Part shown: positions 16,670 to 25,529 of the stretch, in pieces
Numbering within the stretch: the first letter of the stretch is position 1
Layout of the letters: each line of letters begins with the position of its first letter
Source of the DNA: Peptoclostridium sp965368085
GTDB taxonomy: Bacteria; Bacillota; Clostridia; Peptostreptococcales; Peptostreptococcaceae
Reading direction: 5' to 3'
NCBI GenBank assembly: GCA_965368085.1
Contig: CBDULP010000002.1
Span: 62,001-126,000 of the forward strand
Length of the DNA stretch: 64,000 nt
The notes under the pieces: generated by a model
What the model was told of the DNA's origin: nothing
Seen by the model: only the letters and a program-made list of their open reading frames with translations
Database searches by the model: none
Made by a program: the position numbers and the translations under genes

Positions 16670-17500
16670 GTGGTTAAATTTGCGAAGCTTCATGGCGCTG
16701 GAAATGATTTTATAGCGATTGATGGGATGAAAGAAGAAACTTGGGATTATTCAGAGCTTGCACAAAAGGCATGCCACAGAAGGTTTGGTGTTGGGGCGGA
16801 CGGGCTGCTTGTCGTGAAGCCGTCTGAGACTGCAGATTGTTTCATGCTCTACTACAATGCTGATGGAAGCAGGGCTAACATGTGTGGAAACGGTCTCAGG
16901 TGTTTTGTGAAGTTTGTGCGTGACAGCGGCATAGTGGAGGCGGACAGGTTTAAAGTTGAAACATTTGCCGGAGTGTTTGACGTGCAGGCCAATACTGTAG
17001 AGGGCAAGGTAAAAAGCGTCAATGTCAAAATGGTAGGCGCTATACTCGAACCAAAGCAAATACCTGTTGACTATGAAGGGGAAAAATTCATACAGCAGAA
17101 AATAACTGTTTCGGGCAGAGAGGTCGAGGTATCGTCTGTGCTTGTAGGGGTTCCTCACACCATGGTGTTTGTGGATGATGTGGACATGGACGAGGTCTTG
17201 ACTCTTGGGCCGAAAATTGAAAAGCATGCTGTTTTCCCAGAAGGTACGAATGTCAACTTTGTAAAAGTCGTTGACAGGGAGAACCTTGTGGTTTATACAT
17301 GGGAGAGGGGATGCGGACATACCCTGGCGTGTGGAACGGGCATATGTGCGTCGGCATACGTTTCAAATCTCGTAGGCCTTTGCGACGAACGTGTGGCTGT
17401 TGAGTCACCTGGAGGCAGGCTTTATATAGAAATAAAGGACGGCGTCATATACATGGACGGTCCGGCCGTGAAAATTTGCGAAGGCATACTGGAGGTGTAA
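16670..17500 (+). CDS. dapF: Diaminopimelate epimerase
   Basis: 276-residue PLP-independent racemase that converts LL- to meso-diaminopimelate for lysine and peptidoglycan synthesis. The two catalytic cysteines lie in MCGNGLRC (about residues 72-79) and HTLACGTGICAS. N-terminus KFAKLHGAGNDF is canonical. An ATG at 16655 is in frame, but GGGAGG (16657-16662) lies after it; GTG 16670, 7 bases beyond the ribosome site, gives the family start and is chosen. yicC follows 3 bases after the stop. Other dap genes are not in the window, so its link to yicC-remA-gmk is positional only. Confidence 0.95.
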   Translation: MVKFAKLHGAGNDFIAIDGMKEETWDYSELAQKACHRRFGVGADGLLVVKPSETADCFMLYYNADGSRANMCGNGLRCFVKFVRDSGIVEADRFKVETFAGVFDVQANTVEGKVKSVNVKMVGAILEPKQIPVDYEGEKFIQQKITVSGREVEVSSVLVGVPHTMVFVDDVDMDEVLTLGPKIEKHAVFPEGTNVNFVKVVDRENLVVYTWERGCGHTLACGTGICASAYVSNLVGLCDERVAVESPGGRLYIEIKDGVIYMDGPAVKICEGILEV

Positions 17501-17503
17501 GAC

Positions 17504-18385
17504 ATGGCCATAAGCATGACCGGTTTTGGAAGAGGCGAGCACAAGGACGAGAATTACCACTTCACTGTGGAATGCAAGACTATAAACCATAGATATTTGG
17601 ACATAAACATAAGGATGCCAAGAAAGATATCCTTTTTTGAAGAAAAGATAAGAAACCATGTGAAAAAGTTCATCAAAAGAGGAAGAGTTGACATATATGT
17701 TGGCATGCAGCTTGTCGGAGAAAGCGCAGTAAGCCTGAATCTCGATTCGAATCTTGCGAAAGAGTATTTTGATATCTTAAACAAGATAGAAGAGATTACA
17801 GGAGCTAAAAACGACATAACAGTTTCAAACATATCCAAGTTTCCAGATGTCATAAAAGTTGAGGAAAAAAGAGAAGACGAAGATGTGATATGGAAAAGCC
17901 TTCAGCCTGCGCTAAACGAATCAATAGACACAGTATCTAAGATGAGAGCTGTGGAAGGTGAAAAACTTGCACAGGACATAGAAATGAGATGCGGCTTGAT
18001 GCAAGACTACATATCGCAAGTGGAAAAGCTTTCACATACCGTTGCTTTAGAATACAAGGAAAAGCTTTCGGCGAGGGTTAAGGAAATGCTCGAAGGTTCA
18101 GTTGTTCTTGATGAGAACAGACTGAGCCAGGAAGTGGCGTTCTTTGCTGACAGAAGCAGCATAACTGAAGAGGTTGTAAGATTTAACAGCCATATAATTC
18201 AGATTAAGGATACAATAAAGTCTAATGACTCAATAGGAAGAAAAATAGACTTTTTGATACAGGAGATGAACAGAGAGGCCAACACCGTAGGCTCAAAGTC
18301 ATCGAATATAGACATAACAAAAACAGTCGTAGAAGTGAAAAGCGAGCTTGAAAAAATAAGAGAACAGATCCAAAATATAGAGTAG
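17504..18385 (+). CDS. yicC: YicC/YloC family endoribonuclease
   Basis: 293-residue member of the YicC/YloC family, reported to be a metal-dependent endoribonuclease acting on small RNAs and mRNAs. Family marks are the start MAISMTGFGRGE, VECKTINHRYLDINIRMP, and the C-terminal DUF1732 region with GRKIDFLIQEMNREANTVGSK. ATG 17504 follows GGAGG. As in Bacillus and Clostridium, the next genes are remA, gmk and rpoZ. Complete and unremarkable in sequence. Confidence 0.94.
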   Translation: MAISMTGFGRGEHKDENYHFTVECKTINHRYLDINIRMPRKISFFEEKIRNHVKKFIKRGRVDIYVGMQLVGESAVSLNLDSNLAKEYFDILNKIEEITGAKNDITVSNISKFPDVIKVEEKREDEDVIWKSLQPALNESIDTVSKMRAVEGEKLAQDIEMRCGLMQDYISQVEKLSHTVALEYKEKLSARVKEMLEGSVVLDENRLSQEVAFFADRSSITEEVVRFNSHIIQIKDTIKSNDSIGRKIDFLIQEMNREANTVGSKSSNIDITKTVVEVKSELEKIREQIQNIE

Positions 18386-18395
18386 GAGGCTGAAC

Positions 18396-18692
18396 ATGGC
18401 TATAAAGCTTGTAAACATAGGTTTTGGAAACATAGTATCTGCTAACAGAATAGTTTCCATAGTGAGCCCAGAATCGGCGCCTATAAAAAGGATAATACAA
18501 GAGACAAGGAAAAAGGGAACGCTCATAGATGCCACATATGGACGTAGGACAAGAGCGGTGATATTCACCGACAGCGAATATGTTATACTTTCGGCTGTAC
18601 AGCCGGAGACGGTGGCGCATAGGCTTGAAAATAAGGAAGATCATCACAATGATCATCACCATGAGGACAGAAAGGAAGAAATACATGAATAA
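18396..18692 (+). CDS. remA: RemA-like (DUF370) DNA-binding protein with His-rich tail
   Basis: 98-residue DUF370 protein. In Bacillus subtilis the homologue RemA activates biofilm matrix and osmoprotection genes by binding DNA as a ring-like oligomer. The core (about residues 1-80) is conserved: LVNIGFGNIVSANRIVSI and TYGRRTRAVIFTDS. The last 18 residues are unusual, with six histidines including HHNDHHH among acidic residues, longer than the usual family end. The tail overlaps the gmk start by 8 bases. Regulatory targets here are unknown. Function assigned from family and conserved position before gmk. Confidence 0.9.
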   Translation: MAIKLVNIGFGNIVSANRIVSIVSPESAPIKRIIQETRKKGTLIDATYGRRTRAVIFTDSEYVILSAVQPETVAHRLENKEDHHNDHHHEDRKEEIHE

Positions 18693-19299
18693 AAAAGGCA
18701 TTCTGATAGTCATATGTGGACCTTCAGGTGTGGGAAAAGGCACAATATGCAAGAAGTTTCTGACAAAGAACACAGACATAAAGCTTTCAATATCTGCAAC
18801 CACAAGAAGCCCAAGAGATGGCGAACAGCATGGAGTTAGCTACTACTTCCTTGACACTCAAAAATTCGAGGATATGATAGAAAAAGACGAGTTCCTTGAA
18901 TACGCAAGAGTATATGATAACTGCTACGGGACACCAAAACAAGCGGTTTTTGAAAACCTGGAAAAGGGTGAAGACGTACTTTTGGAAATAGACATACAAG
19001 GAGCAATGCAGGTGAAGGAGAAATATCCTGATGGTGTGTTCATATTCATACTGCCGCCATCGCTTGAGGAGCTGAAAAACAGAATAGTCAATAGGGGAAC
19101 CGAGACTGAAGAGTCACTTAAGAAGAGGTTTGGAAGTGCATTCTCGGAGATAAGCAAGATAGAAAATTTCGACTACTATCTTGTCAACAATGACCTTGAT
19201 AAGGCTGTACAGCAGCTTGAAAGCATAATAATGGCGGAAAAAAACAGGGTTTCAAGATATAAAGAGTGCATACTTAAAAAATTCGAGGAGGAACTATAA
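18685..19299 (+). CDS. gmk: Guanylate kinase
   Basis: 204-residue GMP kinase converting GMP to GDP in purine nucleotide synthesis and ppGpp supply. P-loop GPSGVGKGT starts at residue 12; the GMP-binding segment is SISATTRSPRDGEQHGVSYY; LEIDIQGAMQV follows. The frame is open further upstream, but ATG 18685 has AAGGAAG 6 bases before it and yields the family N-terminus. It overlaps the end of remA by 8 bases, which suggests translational coupling. rpoZ starts at the base after its stop codon. Confidence 0.96.
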   Translation: MNKKGILIVICGPSGVGKGTICKKFLTKNTDIKLSISATTRSPRDGEQHGVSYYFLDTQKFEDMIEKDEFLEYARVYDNCYGTPKQAVFENLEKGEDVLLEIDIQGAMQVKEKYPDGVFIFILPPSLEELKNRIVNRGTETEESLKKRFGSAFSEISKIENFDYYLVNNDLDKAVQQLESIIMAEKNRVSRYKECILKKFEEEL

Positions 19300-19524
19300 A
19301 TGCTATATCCATCAATAAACGATTTGCTTGACATAATGGAAAACAGATACTATCTTGTGATAGCTGTTTCGAAGAGGGCTAGACAGATAATAGACGAACA
19401 AAGAGAAGGAACAATTGCTTGTAACGACAAGCCTGTAAATATCGCTACAAACGAAGTCGCAGCTCATGAAATAGTAGTGGAAAAGCCAGATATTGAAATG
19501 GGAGAGCTGCAAGACCAGCTGTAG
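19300..19524 (+). CDS. rpoZ: RNA polymerase omega subunit
   Basis: 74-residue omega subunit, which helps assemble RNA polymerase and in some bacteria contributes to ppGpp binding. MLYPSINDLLDIMENRYYLV and AVSKRARQI are the typical N-terminal residues; the tail is acidic. A GAGGAGG ribosome site overlaps the end of gmk, and ATG 19300 directly follows the gmk stop. The gmk-rpoZ-coaBC-priA order matches other Firmicutes. Confidence 0.94.
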   Translation: MLYPSINDLLDIMENRYYLVIAVSKRARQIIDEQREGTIACNDKPVNIATNEVAAHEIVVEKPDIEMGELQDQL

Positions 19525-19618
19525 GCTATTCGAAAAAAATAAATAGTAATTATGTATTTTAAATGTGATTTGTTATTTATTTTTAAATATCTAAAAGAAA
19601 ACAGGGAGAAGGGATGAA

Positions 19619-20818
19619 ATGCTTTCAGGCAAAAACATAGTAATAGGAGTGACCGGAGGCATAGCTGCATACAAGGCGTGTGACATTGTAAGCAGGCTTA
19701 AAAAACTCGGAGCAGGTGTTGATGTAATAATGACAGCTTCCGCGGCGGAATTTGTATCGCCGCTTACATTTCAAAGTTTGAGCCAAAATCCTGTAACAAC
19801 TGATATGTTTGAAAGGCCTTTAAACTGGGATATAAAGCACATATCGCTGGCTCAAAAGGCGGATATGTTTTTAATAGCTCCGGCGACAGCCAACATAATA
19901 GGCAAGATTGCAAATGGAATTGCGGATGACATGCTCTCTACAACTGTAATGGCCGCAAAATGTCCTGTGCTTATAGCTCCGGCCATGAACACGGGAATGT
20001 ATGAAAATGCGGTAGTGCAAAAAAATATAAAAATGCTCCAAAATCTTGGATACCAATTTATAGAGCCTGAATCGGGAAGGCTTGCATGCGGAGATGAAGG
20101 CAAGGGCAAGCTTGCTTCGCCGGAAAGCATAGTCGCAAGGATTATAGAGCATTTTATGCTGGGAGAAAAGCTCAGAGGAAAGAATATTCTAGTTACCGCA
20201 GGCCCGACTATAGAGCCAATAGACCCCGTAAGGTATATAACGAACAGGTCTACAGGCAAAATGGGATATGCAATAGCCGCTGCCGCTGCTAAAAGAGGTG
20301 CAAATGTCACACTGGTATCGGGAAAGACCCATATTGATCCGCCAAGTGGAATTTCAAAATTCATAAGCGTGGAATCGACCATTGACATGCAAAAGGCGGT
20401 TATGGAAAACTTTGAGGAAAACGACGCCATAATAAAGTCTGCGGCAGTTGCGGACTACAGGCCGAAAAATGTGGCGGATGAAAAAATAAAAAAGAGCGAA
20501 GGCAATCTTATTATAGAGCTTGAGAGAAATCCTGACATACTCAAGGGGCTTGGTGAGATAAAAGGCTCAAAAGTGCTTGTTGGATTTGCGGCTGAAACAA
20601 ATGATTTGATCCAAAATGCAAATGCGAAGATAAAAAAGAAGAATCTGGACTTTATAGTTGCAAATGACCTGACTAAAGAAGGAGCCGGGTTTGCAGTGGA
20701 CACAAATATAGTTAGCATAATAGAAAAAAACGGCGATATTACAAAATTTCCTAAAATGAGCAAGGATGAACTTGCAAATGTTATAATAGACAAAGTGACA
20801 CTGCTATTACAAAAATAG
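19619..20818 (+). CDS. coaBC: Bifunctional phosphopantothenoylcysteine decarboxylase / synthetase
   Basis: 399-residue fusion for two steps of coenzyme A synthesis. The N-terminal CoaC flavoprotein half (about residues 1-185) begins NIVIGVTGGIAAYKACD and carries LIAPATANIIGKIANGIADD and the active-site PAMNTGMYEN. The C-terminal CoaB half (about 186-399) has VTAGPTIEPIDPVRYITNRS and the AAVADYRP segment. ATG 19619 follows AGGGAGAAGGG. The final enzyme of the pathway, coaD, is also in this window (39873). A hairpin overlaps the stop codon. Confidence 0.96.
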   Translation: MLSGKNIVIGVTGGIAAYKACDIVSRLKKLGAGVDVIMTASAAEFVSPLTFQSLSQNPVTTDMFERPLNWDIKHISLAQKADMFLIAPATANIIGKIANGIADDMLSTTVMAAKCPVLIAPAMNTGMYENAVVQKNIKMLQNLGYQFIEPESGRLACGDEGKGKLASPESIVARIIEHFMLGEKLRGKNILVTAGPTIEPIDPVRYITNRSTGKMGYAIAAAAAKRGANVTLVSGKTHIDPPSGISKFISVESTIDMQKAVMENFEENDAIIKSAAVADYRPKNVADEKIKKSEGNLIIELERNPDILKGLGEIKGSKVLVGFAAETNDLIQNANAKIKKKNLDFIVANDLTKEGAGFAVDTNIVSIIEKNGDITKFPKMSKDELANVIIDKVTLLLQK

Positions 20819-20842
20819 GCATCCTATGGATGCTTATTTTTG
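20811..20842 (+). terminator. Terminator-like hairpin between coaBC and priA
   Basis: AAAAATAGGCATCC (20811-20824) pairs with GGATGCTTATTTTT (20828-20841) through one G-T wobble, with a 3-base loop and a 3' T run. It includes the coaBC stop codon. It may only attenuate, since priA follows at once without an obvious promoter. Confidence 0.65.
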
Positions 20843-20877
20843 TTATGTGAGGTCTTTACAATCGAAGGAGATTTTTT

Positions 20878-23331
20878 ATGAAAAATTTAGTTGAAGCAGT
20901 AGTCAGCAACAATTCCTACAATACTGACAGGTTGTATACTTATGAGATTGGGGACGAGCTAAAGGAAAGCATAAGGCCGGGGCAAAGGGTGCTAGTGCCA
21001 TTTGGAAGAGGAAACAAGCCGGTTGAGGCCTATATATTCAAGATGCTCGGTCAAAAGGATACCGACTTTAAGGTCAAAAAAGTCATTGAAATTGCAGACT
21101 ATGATCCCGTTCTCACAAAAAAACAGCTGGATGTTGTAGAATGGATGAGAGAAAATTATATATGCACGTATATGGATTGTATAAATGCGATATGTCCCAA
21201 AGGCATAGGGCTTGAAAACTACAAGGCGGCAGTGCTCAAAAATGCGGCATACGAGCCGCTTTCTGAAAAAGAATCAATTATAATAGGGCAGCTTCAAAAA
21301 TCGGGCTTGGTTTCAATTGAAAAGCTCACAGGAAAATTTGAAAATGCTAAAAAAATTATTGCAGCGCTTGAAAAAAAAGGTGTCATAGATATTGTATGGG
21401 ACTATAAAAAGCTTGAAAACAAAAAATATATGGAAACGGTGAGTCTGTGCATCGATTATGATGACATAGACATAAAAATAGAGCAGCTCAAAAAGCAAAG
21501 GGCACACAAGCAGGCGGAGGTTGTGGAGTTTTTAAGGTATAACGATGGGTGCATAAAAAGCGACCTTAAGCAGATTGTCGGAGCTTCACAGGCCACCATA
21601 AAATCGCTTTTGCAAAAAGGCATAGTGCGGATTCAAAAAGAGGAATATTATAGGGAGCCGGAGCAGCAGCACATGGAAGAGTCTGATATAACGCTAAATT
21701 ATGAACAGCAGGCGGCTGTAAAACAGATTGAAAGTGGATTGCTGGAAGGATTTTCAAAGCCCGCAGTTCTTCACGGAGTTACGGGAAGCGGAAAGACACA
21801 GGTGTATATAGAGGCGATTGAAAAGGCAGTTTCACTTGGAAAAGAGTGCATAATGCTTGTGCCTGAAATTGCGCTTACTCCACAGACTGTTTCAAGATTC
21901 AAAGCCAAATTCGGAGACAATATAGCGGTAATTCACAGCGGACTGTCAGCAGGTGAAAAATACGACCAGTGGAGAAAAATGAAAAAGGGCCATGCAAAGG
22001 TGTGCATAGGCGCGCGCTCTGCTATATTTGCTCCGTTTGAAAATATAGGACTTGTCATAATAGATGAATTCCATGAAAGTTCATATAAGTCGGAAATGTC
22101 TCCTAAATATGATACAATAGAACTGTCAAAAATCATATGCGAAATGCATGGCGCCGGCCTTGTGCTAGGATCGGCTACGCCTTCTGTAAAAGAGTACTAC
22201 ATGTGTAAAAATGGAGAATATGATATAATAAGGTTAGAAAACAGGGCGAACAATAAATTGCCCCCGGAAATAGAAATCATAGACATGAAAAGGGAAATCG
22301 ACATTGGAAACAGAGGCATTTTCAGCAGAAGGTTTATAAAGCTTTTGGGGGATGCTCTTGACAGAAAAGAGCAGGCGATAATATTCCTTAACAGAAGGGG
22401 ATATTCCAATTTTGTGTATTGCACAGAGTGTGGATTTGTATTAAAGTGTAAAAGGTGCGACATATCCATGACTTATCACAAGGACATAGGAGGCGTGAAA
22501 TGCCACTACTGTGGACATAAGGAAAAGATGCCGCAATTATGCCCGGAGTGCGGAGCAAATGCACTTGAAACCGGAGGGGTTGGAACTCAAAAAGTTGTGG
22601 ATGAGATAAAAAGCATTTATCCCAAAAGCAGGGTTTTAAGGATGGACAGGGACACGACGTCGAAAAAGGGTGCACATGCTAAGATAATTCAAAAATTCAG
22701 AAGCAAAGAGGCCGACATACTTATAGGCACGCAGATGATAAGCAAGGGGCATGACTTTCCGCATGTGACATTTGTGGGAGTGGTGTCAGCGGACGCTACA
22801 CTCAACTATCCCGACTACAGAAGCTCTGAAAAGACATTTCAGCTTATAACACAGGTTTCGGGAAGGGCCGGAAGGGCAAGTCTTCCAGGCGTTGTGGCCC
22901 TTCAGGCTAACGATACAACCCACTACTCAATACAGCACGCAAAGGACTATGATTACGAAGGCTTTTATGAAAAGGAGATAAGGCTCAGAAAGGCATTTAG
23001 ATATGAACCTTTTGGAAACATTTTGAGCATAGTGGTTTCAGGCAGAAGCAAAAACAGCGTAATTAACAATATATACAAGATACATGAGGGCATGACGTAT
23101 GTGCTTGCAAAAAAAGGATTTGAAGATTTTTCTTTTATAATGGGACCAAGTGAATGCCCCATGGCATTTATAAATATGAAGCACAGATGGCAGATGGTGA
23201 TCAGGGACGATGGAATAGACGTTGAATTCTTAAAGAAAATAGTGCGATTTGTATGTATTACAAAGCGCTCAAATATAATAGACGAAGATGTAAGTGTAAG
23301 TATAGACATCAATCCGTCTAGCATAATGTAA
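20878..23331 (+). CDS. priA: Primosomal replication-restart helicase PriA
   Basis: 817-residue PriA that reloads the replisome at stalled forks. The N-terminal DNA-binding region (about 1-200) is followed by a helicase core with Walker A GVTGSGKT (300-307), Walker B-type DEFH (396-399), LGSATPS, a zinc-binding insert with eight cysteines (CTEC, CKRC, CHYC, CPEC near 520-565), and motif VSGRAGR. Most PriA proteins have DEEH at the Walker B position, so Phe398 is unusual. ATG 20878 follows AAGGAG. Full length for the family. It lies between coaBC and def as in other Firmicutes. Confidence 0.96.
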   Translation: MKNLVEAVVSNNSYNTDRLYTYEIGDELKESIRPGQRVLVPFGRGNKPVEAYIFKMLGQKDTDFKVKKVIEIADYDPVLTKKQLDVVEWMRENYICTYMDCINAICPKGIGLENYKAAVLKNAAYEPLSEKESIIIGQLQKSGLVSIEKLTGKFENAKKIIAALEKKGVIDIVWDYKKLENKKYMETVSLCIDYDDIDIKIEQLKKQRAHKQAEVVEFLRYNDGCIKSDLKQIVGASQATIKSLLQKGIVRIQKEEYYREPEQQHMEESDITLNYEQQAAVKQIESGLLEGFSKPAVLHGVTGSGKTQVYIEAIEKAVSLGKECIMLVPEIALTPQTVSRFKAKFGDNIAVIHSGLSAGEKYDQWRKMKKGHAKVCIGARSAIFAPFENIGLVIIDEFHESSYKSEMSPKYDTIELSKIICEMHGAGLVLGSATPSVKEYYMCKNGEYDIIRLENRANNKLPPEIEIIDMKREIDIGNRGIFSRRFIKLLGDALDRKEQAIIFLNRRGYSNFVYCTECGFVLKCKRCDISMTYHKDIGGVKCHYCGHKEKMPQLCPECGANALETGGVGTQKVVDEIKSIYPKSRVLRMDRDTTSKKGAHAKIIQKFRSKEADILIGTQMISKGHDFPHVTFVGVVSADATLNYPDYRSSEKTFQLITQVSGRAGRASLPGVVALQANDTTHYSIQHAKDYDYEGFYEKEIRLRKAFRYEPFGNILSIVVSGRSKNSVINNIYKIHEGMTYVLAKKGFEDFSFIMGPSECPMAFINMKHRWQMVIRDDGIDVEFLKKIVRFVCITKRSNIIDEDVSVSIDINPSSIM

Positions 23332-23364
23332 AACAGTGCTTATTTAAACGAGGAGGAATATGCA

Positions 23365-23817
23365 ATGGCAACAAGGATAATAAAGACAGATGGAGATCTG
23401 GTTTTAAGAAAAAAATCAAGAGTGGTTGAAAAGATAGATGATAGGATAGCGCAGCTTCTTGACGACATGAACGAGACTATGGTAGAGGCGGACGGAGTGG
23501 GCCTTGCAGCGCCACAGGTTGGAATACTAAAGAGAATAGTCATAATAGATGTAGGAGACGGGCCTATAGAGATGATAAATCCCGAAATAGTGGAGTATGA
23601 CGGAGAGCAGTTTGGAGACGAAGGGTGCCTTAGCGTTCCTGGCAAATTCGGAAAGGTGAGAAGGCCAAACTGGGTAAGAGTCAAATTCCAGGATAGAAGA
23701 GGGGAACATGTAGAGCTTGAGGGAGAAGAGTTGTTTGCAAGAGCTGTTTTCCACGAACTGGACCACTTGGAAGGAGTACTATTTACAGACAAAGTTGAAG
23801 GAAAAATCGAAGGATAA
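23365..23817 (+). CDS. def: Peptide deformylase
   Basis: 150-residue metalloenzyme removing the N-formyl group from new proteins. All three active-site motifs are present: GVGLAAPQVG, EGCLSVPG with the metal-ligand Cys, and HELDH with two His ligands and the catalytic Glu. AGGAGG lies 9 bases before ATG 23365. fmt, which installs the formyl group on Met-tRNA, follows 23 bases later, the usual functional pairing. Confidence 0.97.
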   Translation: MATRIIKTDGDLVLRKKSRVVEKIDDRIAQLLDDMNETMVEADGVGLAAPQVGILKRIVIIDVGDGPIEMINPEIVEYDGEQFGDEGCLSVPGKFGKVRRPNWVRVKFQDRRGEHVELEGEELFARAVFHELDHLEGVLFTDKVEGKIEG

Positions 23818-23840
23818 AAACTACTAGGGAAGTGATGATA

Positions 23841-24776
23841 TTGAAAGCAGTATTCATGGGAACACCAGATTTTGCTGTGCCGTGCCTTCAGGTCATGCTG
23901 GACGAGGGAATTGAAGTGGCTGCAGTGGTTACACAGCCTGACAAGCCAAAGGGAAGAGGTAAAAAGCTTGCAATGCCGCCTGTAAAAGAACTTGCAATTG
24001 AAAATGGAATACAGGTATACCAGCCAAAGCGTGTAAAGGACGGCGAATTCGTAGAAATATTAAGGGAAATAAATCCAGACATAATAGTGGTCGTTGCATT
24101 CGGCCAGATACTTTCAAAGGAAATACTTTCGATACCAAAATACGGCTGCATAAATGTGCACGGTTCGCTTCTTCCAAAGTACAGGGGAGCAGCGCCTGTG
24201 AACTGGGCTGTAATTAATGGAGAAAAGAAGACTGGAATCACGACTATGTACATGGACGAGGGCCTTGACACTGGAGATATGATACTCAAAAGCGAAGTGG
24301 AAATTGGAAATGACGAAACTGCCGGAGAGCTTTACGACAGGCTCTCAAGCCTTGGAGCGCAGGTTTTAAAGGATACAATAAGGGCAGTAAGAGAAGGAAA
24401 TGCGCCAAGGGAAAAGCAGGATGACTCGATATCGACATATGCACACATGATGGACAAGAGACTTGGGAAAATAGACTGGGATAAGCAGCCAAATGATATA
24501 GTAAACCTTGTAAGGGGAACGAATCCATGGCCTGGCGCGCATACAGTTTATAATGAAAATACAATGAAGATATGGGAAGTGGCAGAATACGACATGTGCA
24601 GGAGCGACAATGAGCCTGGACGCATAGTCGATGTTTCTAACGAAGGCATAGTGGTATCATGCGCAAACGGGTGCATAATAATCAAGGAAATTCAAATGCC
24701 TAACAAAAAGAGGATGAAGGTTTCGGAATACCTCAAGGGAAATGAAATAGAAAAAGGCATATCCCTGGGAGGATAG
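23841..24776 (+). CDS. fmt: Methionyl-tRNA formyltransferase
   Basis: 311-residue enzyme formylating initiator Met-tRNA with 10-formyl-tetrahydrofolate. N-terminus KAVFMGTPDFAVP and the catalytic region NVHGSLLPKYRGAAPVNWA are clear; the C-terminal OB-like tRNA-binding domain begins near residue 205. GTG 23832 and ATG 23835 are in frame, but they overlap the ribosome site GGGAAG. TTG 23841, 8 bases later, gives the exact family start and is preferred. Same operon as priA and def. Confidence 0.95.
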   Translation: MKAVFMGTPDFAVPCLQVMLDEGIEVAAVVTQPDKPKGRGKKLAMPPVKELAIENGIQVYQPKRVKDGEFVEILREINPDIIVVVAFGQILSKEILSIPKYGCINVHGSLLPKYRGAAPVNWAVINGEKKTGITTMYMDEGLDTGDMILKSEVEIGNDETAGELYDRLSSLGAQVLKDTIRAVREGNAPREKQDDSISTYAHMMDKRLGKIDWDKQPNDIVNLVRGTNPWPGAHTVYNENTMKIWEVAEYDMCRSDNEPGRIVDVSNEGIVVSCANGCIIIKEIQMPNKKRMKVSEYLKGNEIEKGISLGG

Positions 24777-24778
24777 AT

Positions 24779-25528
24779 ATGAAGACTCAATACAAATTCA
24801 TGAATATTGCAGCAATGCTCACTGTAGTAATAGTCCTTTTAGCTGTGCTTGCAAACATGGTGATTTTGGGGAAATATGAGTCAGTTACAGGAGTGGTTTT
24901 GGCTGTACTCAATATACTGGTATTTTCGAGTGTATCTGCGATAATCTACATGAGCTTTGTAGTGTATAGGATATGCAGCGGCGGTATGCCAAAGGGCAGG
25001 TCGCTTAAAATCAGCCTTATTGTTTTTTCTGTGATTTTTCCGGTTGTAGTTAGCATTGGAAAACTGCTAAATGTCGATAAGAATGAGATAAGGAGAATAT
25101 TTGTACAACTTAACAATTCATATATATATTCTCAAAAATATAATTTAAGAGGCGAGGACATAATGTTGCTTTCGCCGCACTGCATACAAAAGAGTTTTTG
25201 CAATCTCAAAGTGACTTACGATGTTTCAAACTGCAAGCGATGCGGAAAGTGTAGCGTAGACAGATTTCTCACGCTCAGAGAGAAATATGGCGTCAAGGTA
25301 TTCGTAGCCACAGGGGGGACTCTTGCAAGAAAGATAATACTTGAAAATAGGCCAAAGGCAATAGTGGCCATAGCCTGCGAGAGGGACCTTACAAGTGGAA
25401 TACAGGAAGTGATTAAAGTACCTATTTTGGGCGTATACAATGAAAGGCCTAACGGACCGTGCTTTAACACGGAAGTTAATATTGACAACGTTGAAAATGC
25501 TATAAAATTTTTTATGGGGGTAGATTAA
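24779..25528 (+). CDS. DUF116 membrane protein
   Basis: 249-residue DUF116 protein. Two or three membrane helices occupy about residues 10-95. The cytosolic C-terminal part carries a cysteine-rich motif (CIQKSFCNLK, then CKRCGKC) and conserved stretches VATGGTLARKI, AIACERDLTSG and PILGVYNERPNGPC. The cysteines suggest a metal or Fe-S site, but no activity is established for the family. It starts 2 bases after fmt and ends 1 base before the peptidase gene, so it is surely cotranscribed with def and fmt. Position next to these genes is conserved in Clostridia; its role is unknown. Confidence 0.85.
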   Translation: MKTQYKFMNIAAMLTVVIVLLAVLANMVILGKYESVTGVVLAVLNILVFSSVSAIIYMSFVVYRICSGGMPKGRSLKISLIVFSVIFPVVVSIGKLLNVDKNEIRRIFVQLNNSYIYSQKYNLRGEDIMLLSPHCIQKSFCNLKVTYDVSNCKRCGKCSVDRFLTLREKYGVKVFVATGGTLARKIILENRPKAIVAIACERDLTSGIQEVIKVPILGVYNERPNGPCFNTEVNIDNVENAIKFFMGVD

Positions 25529-25529
25529 A

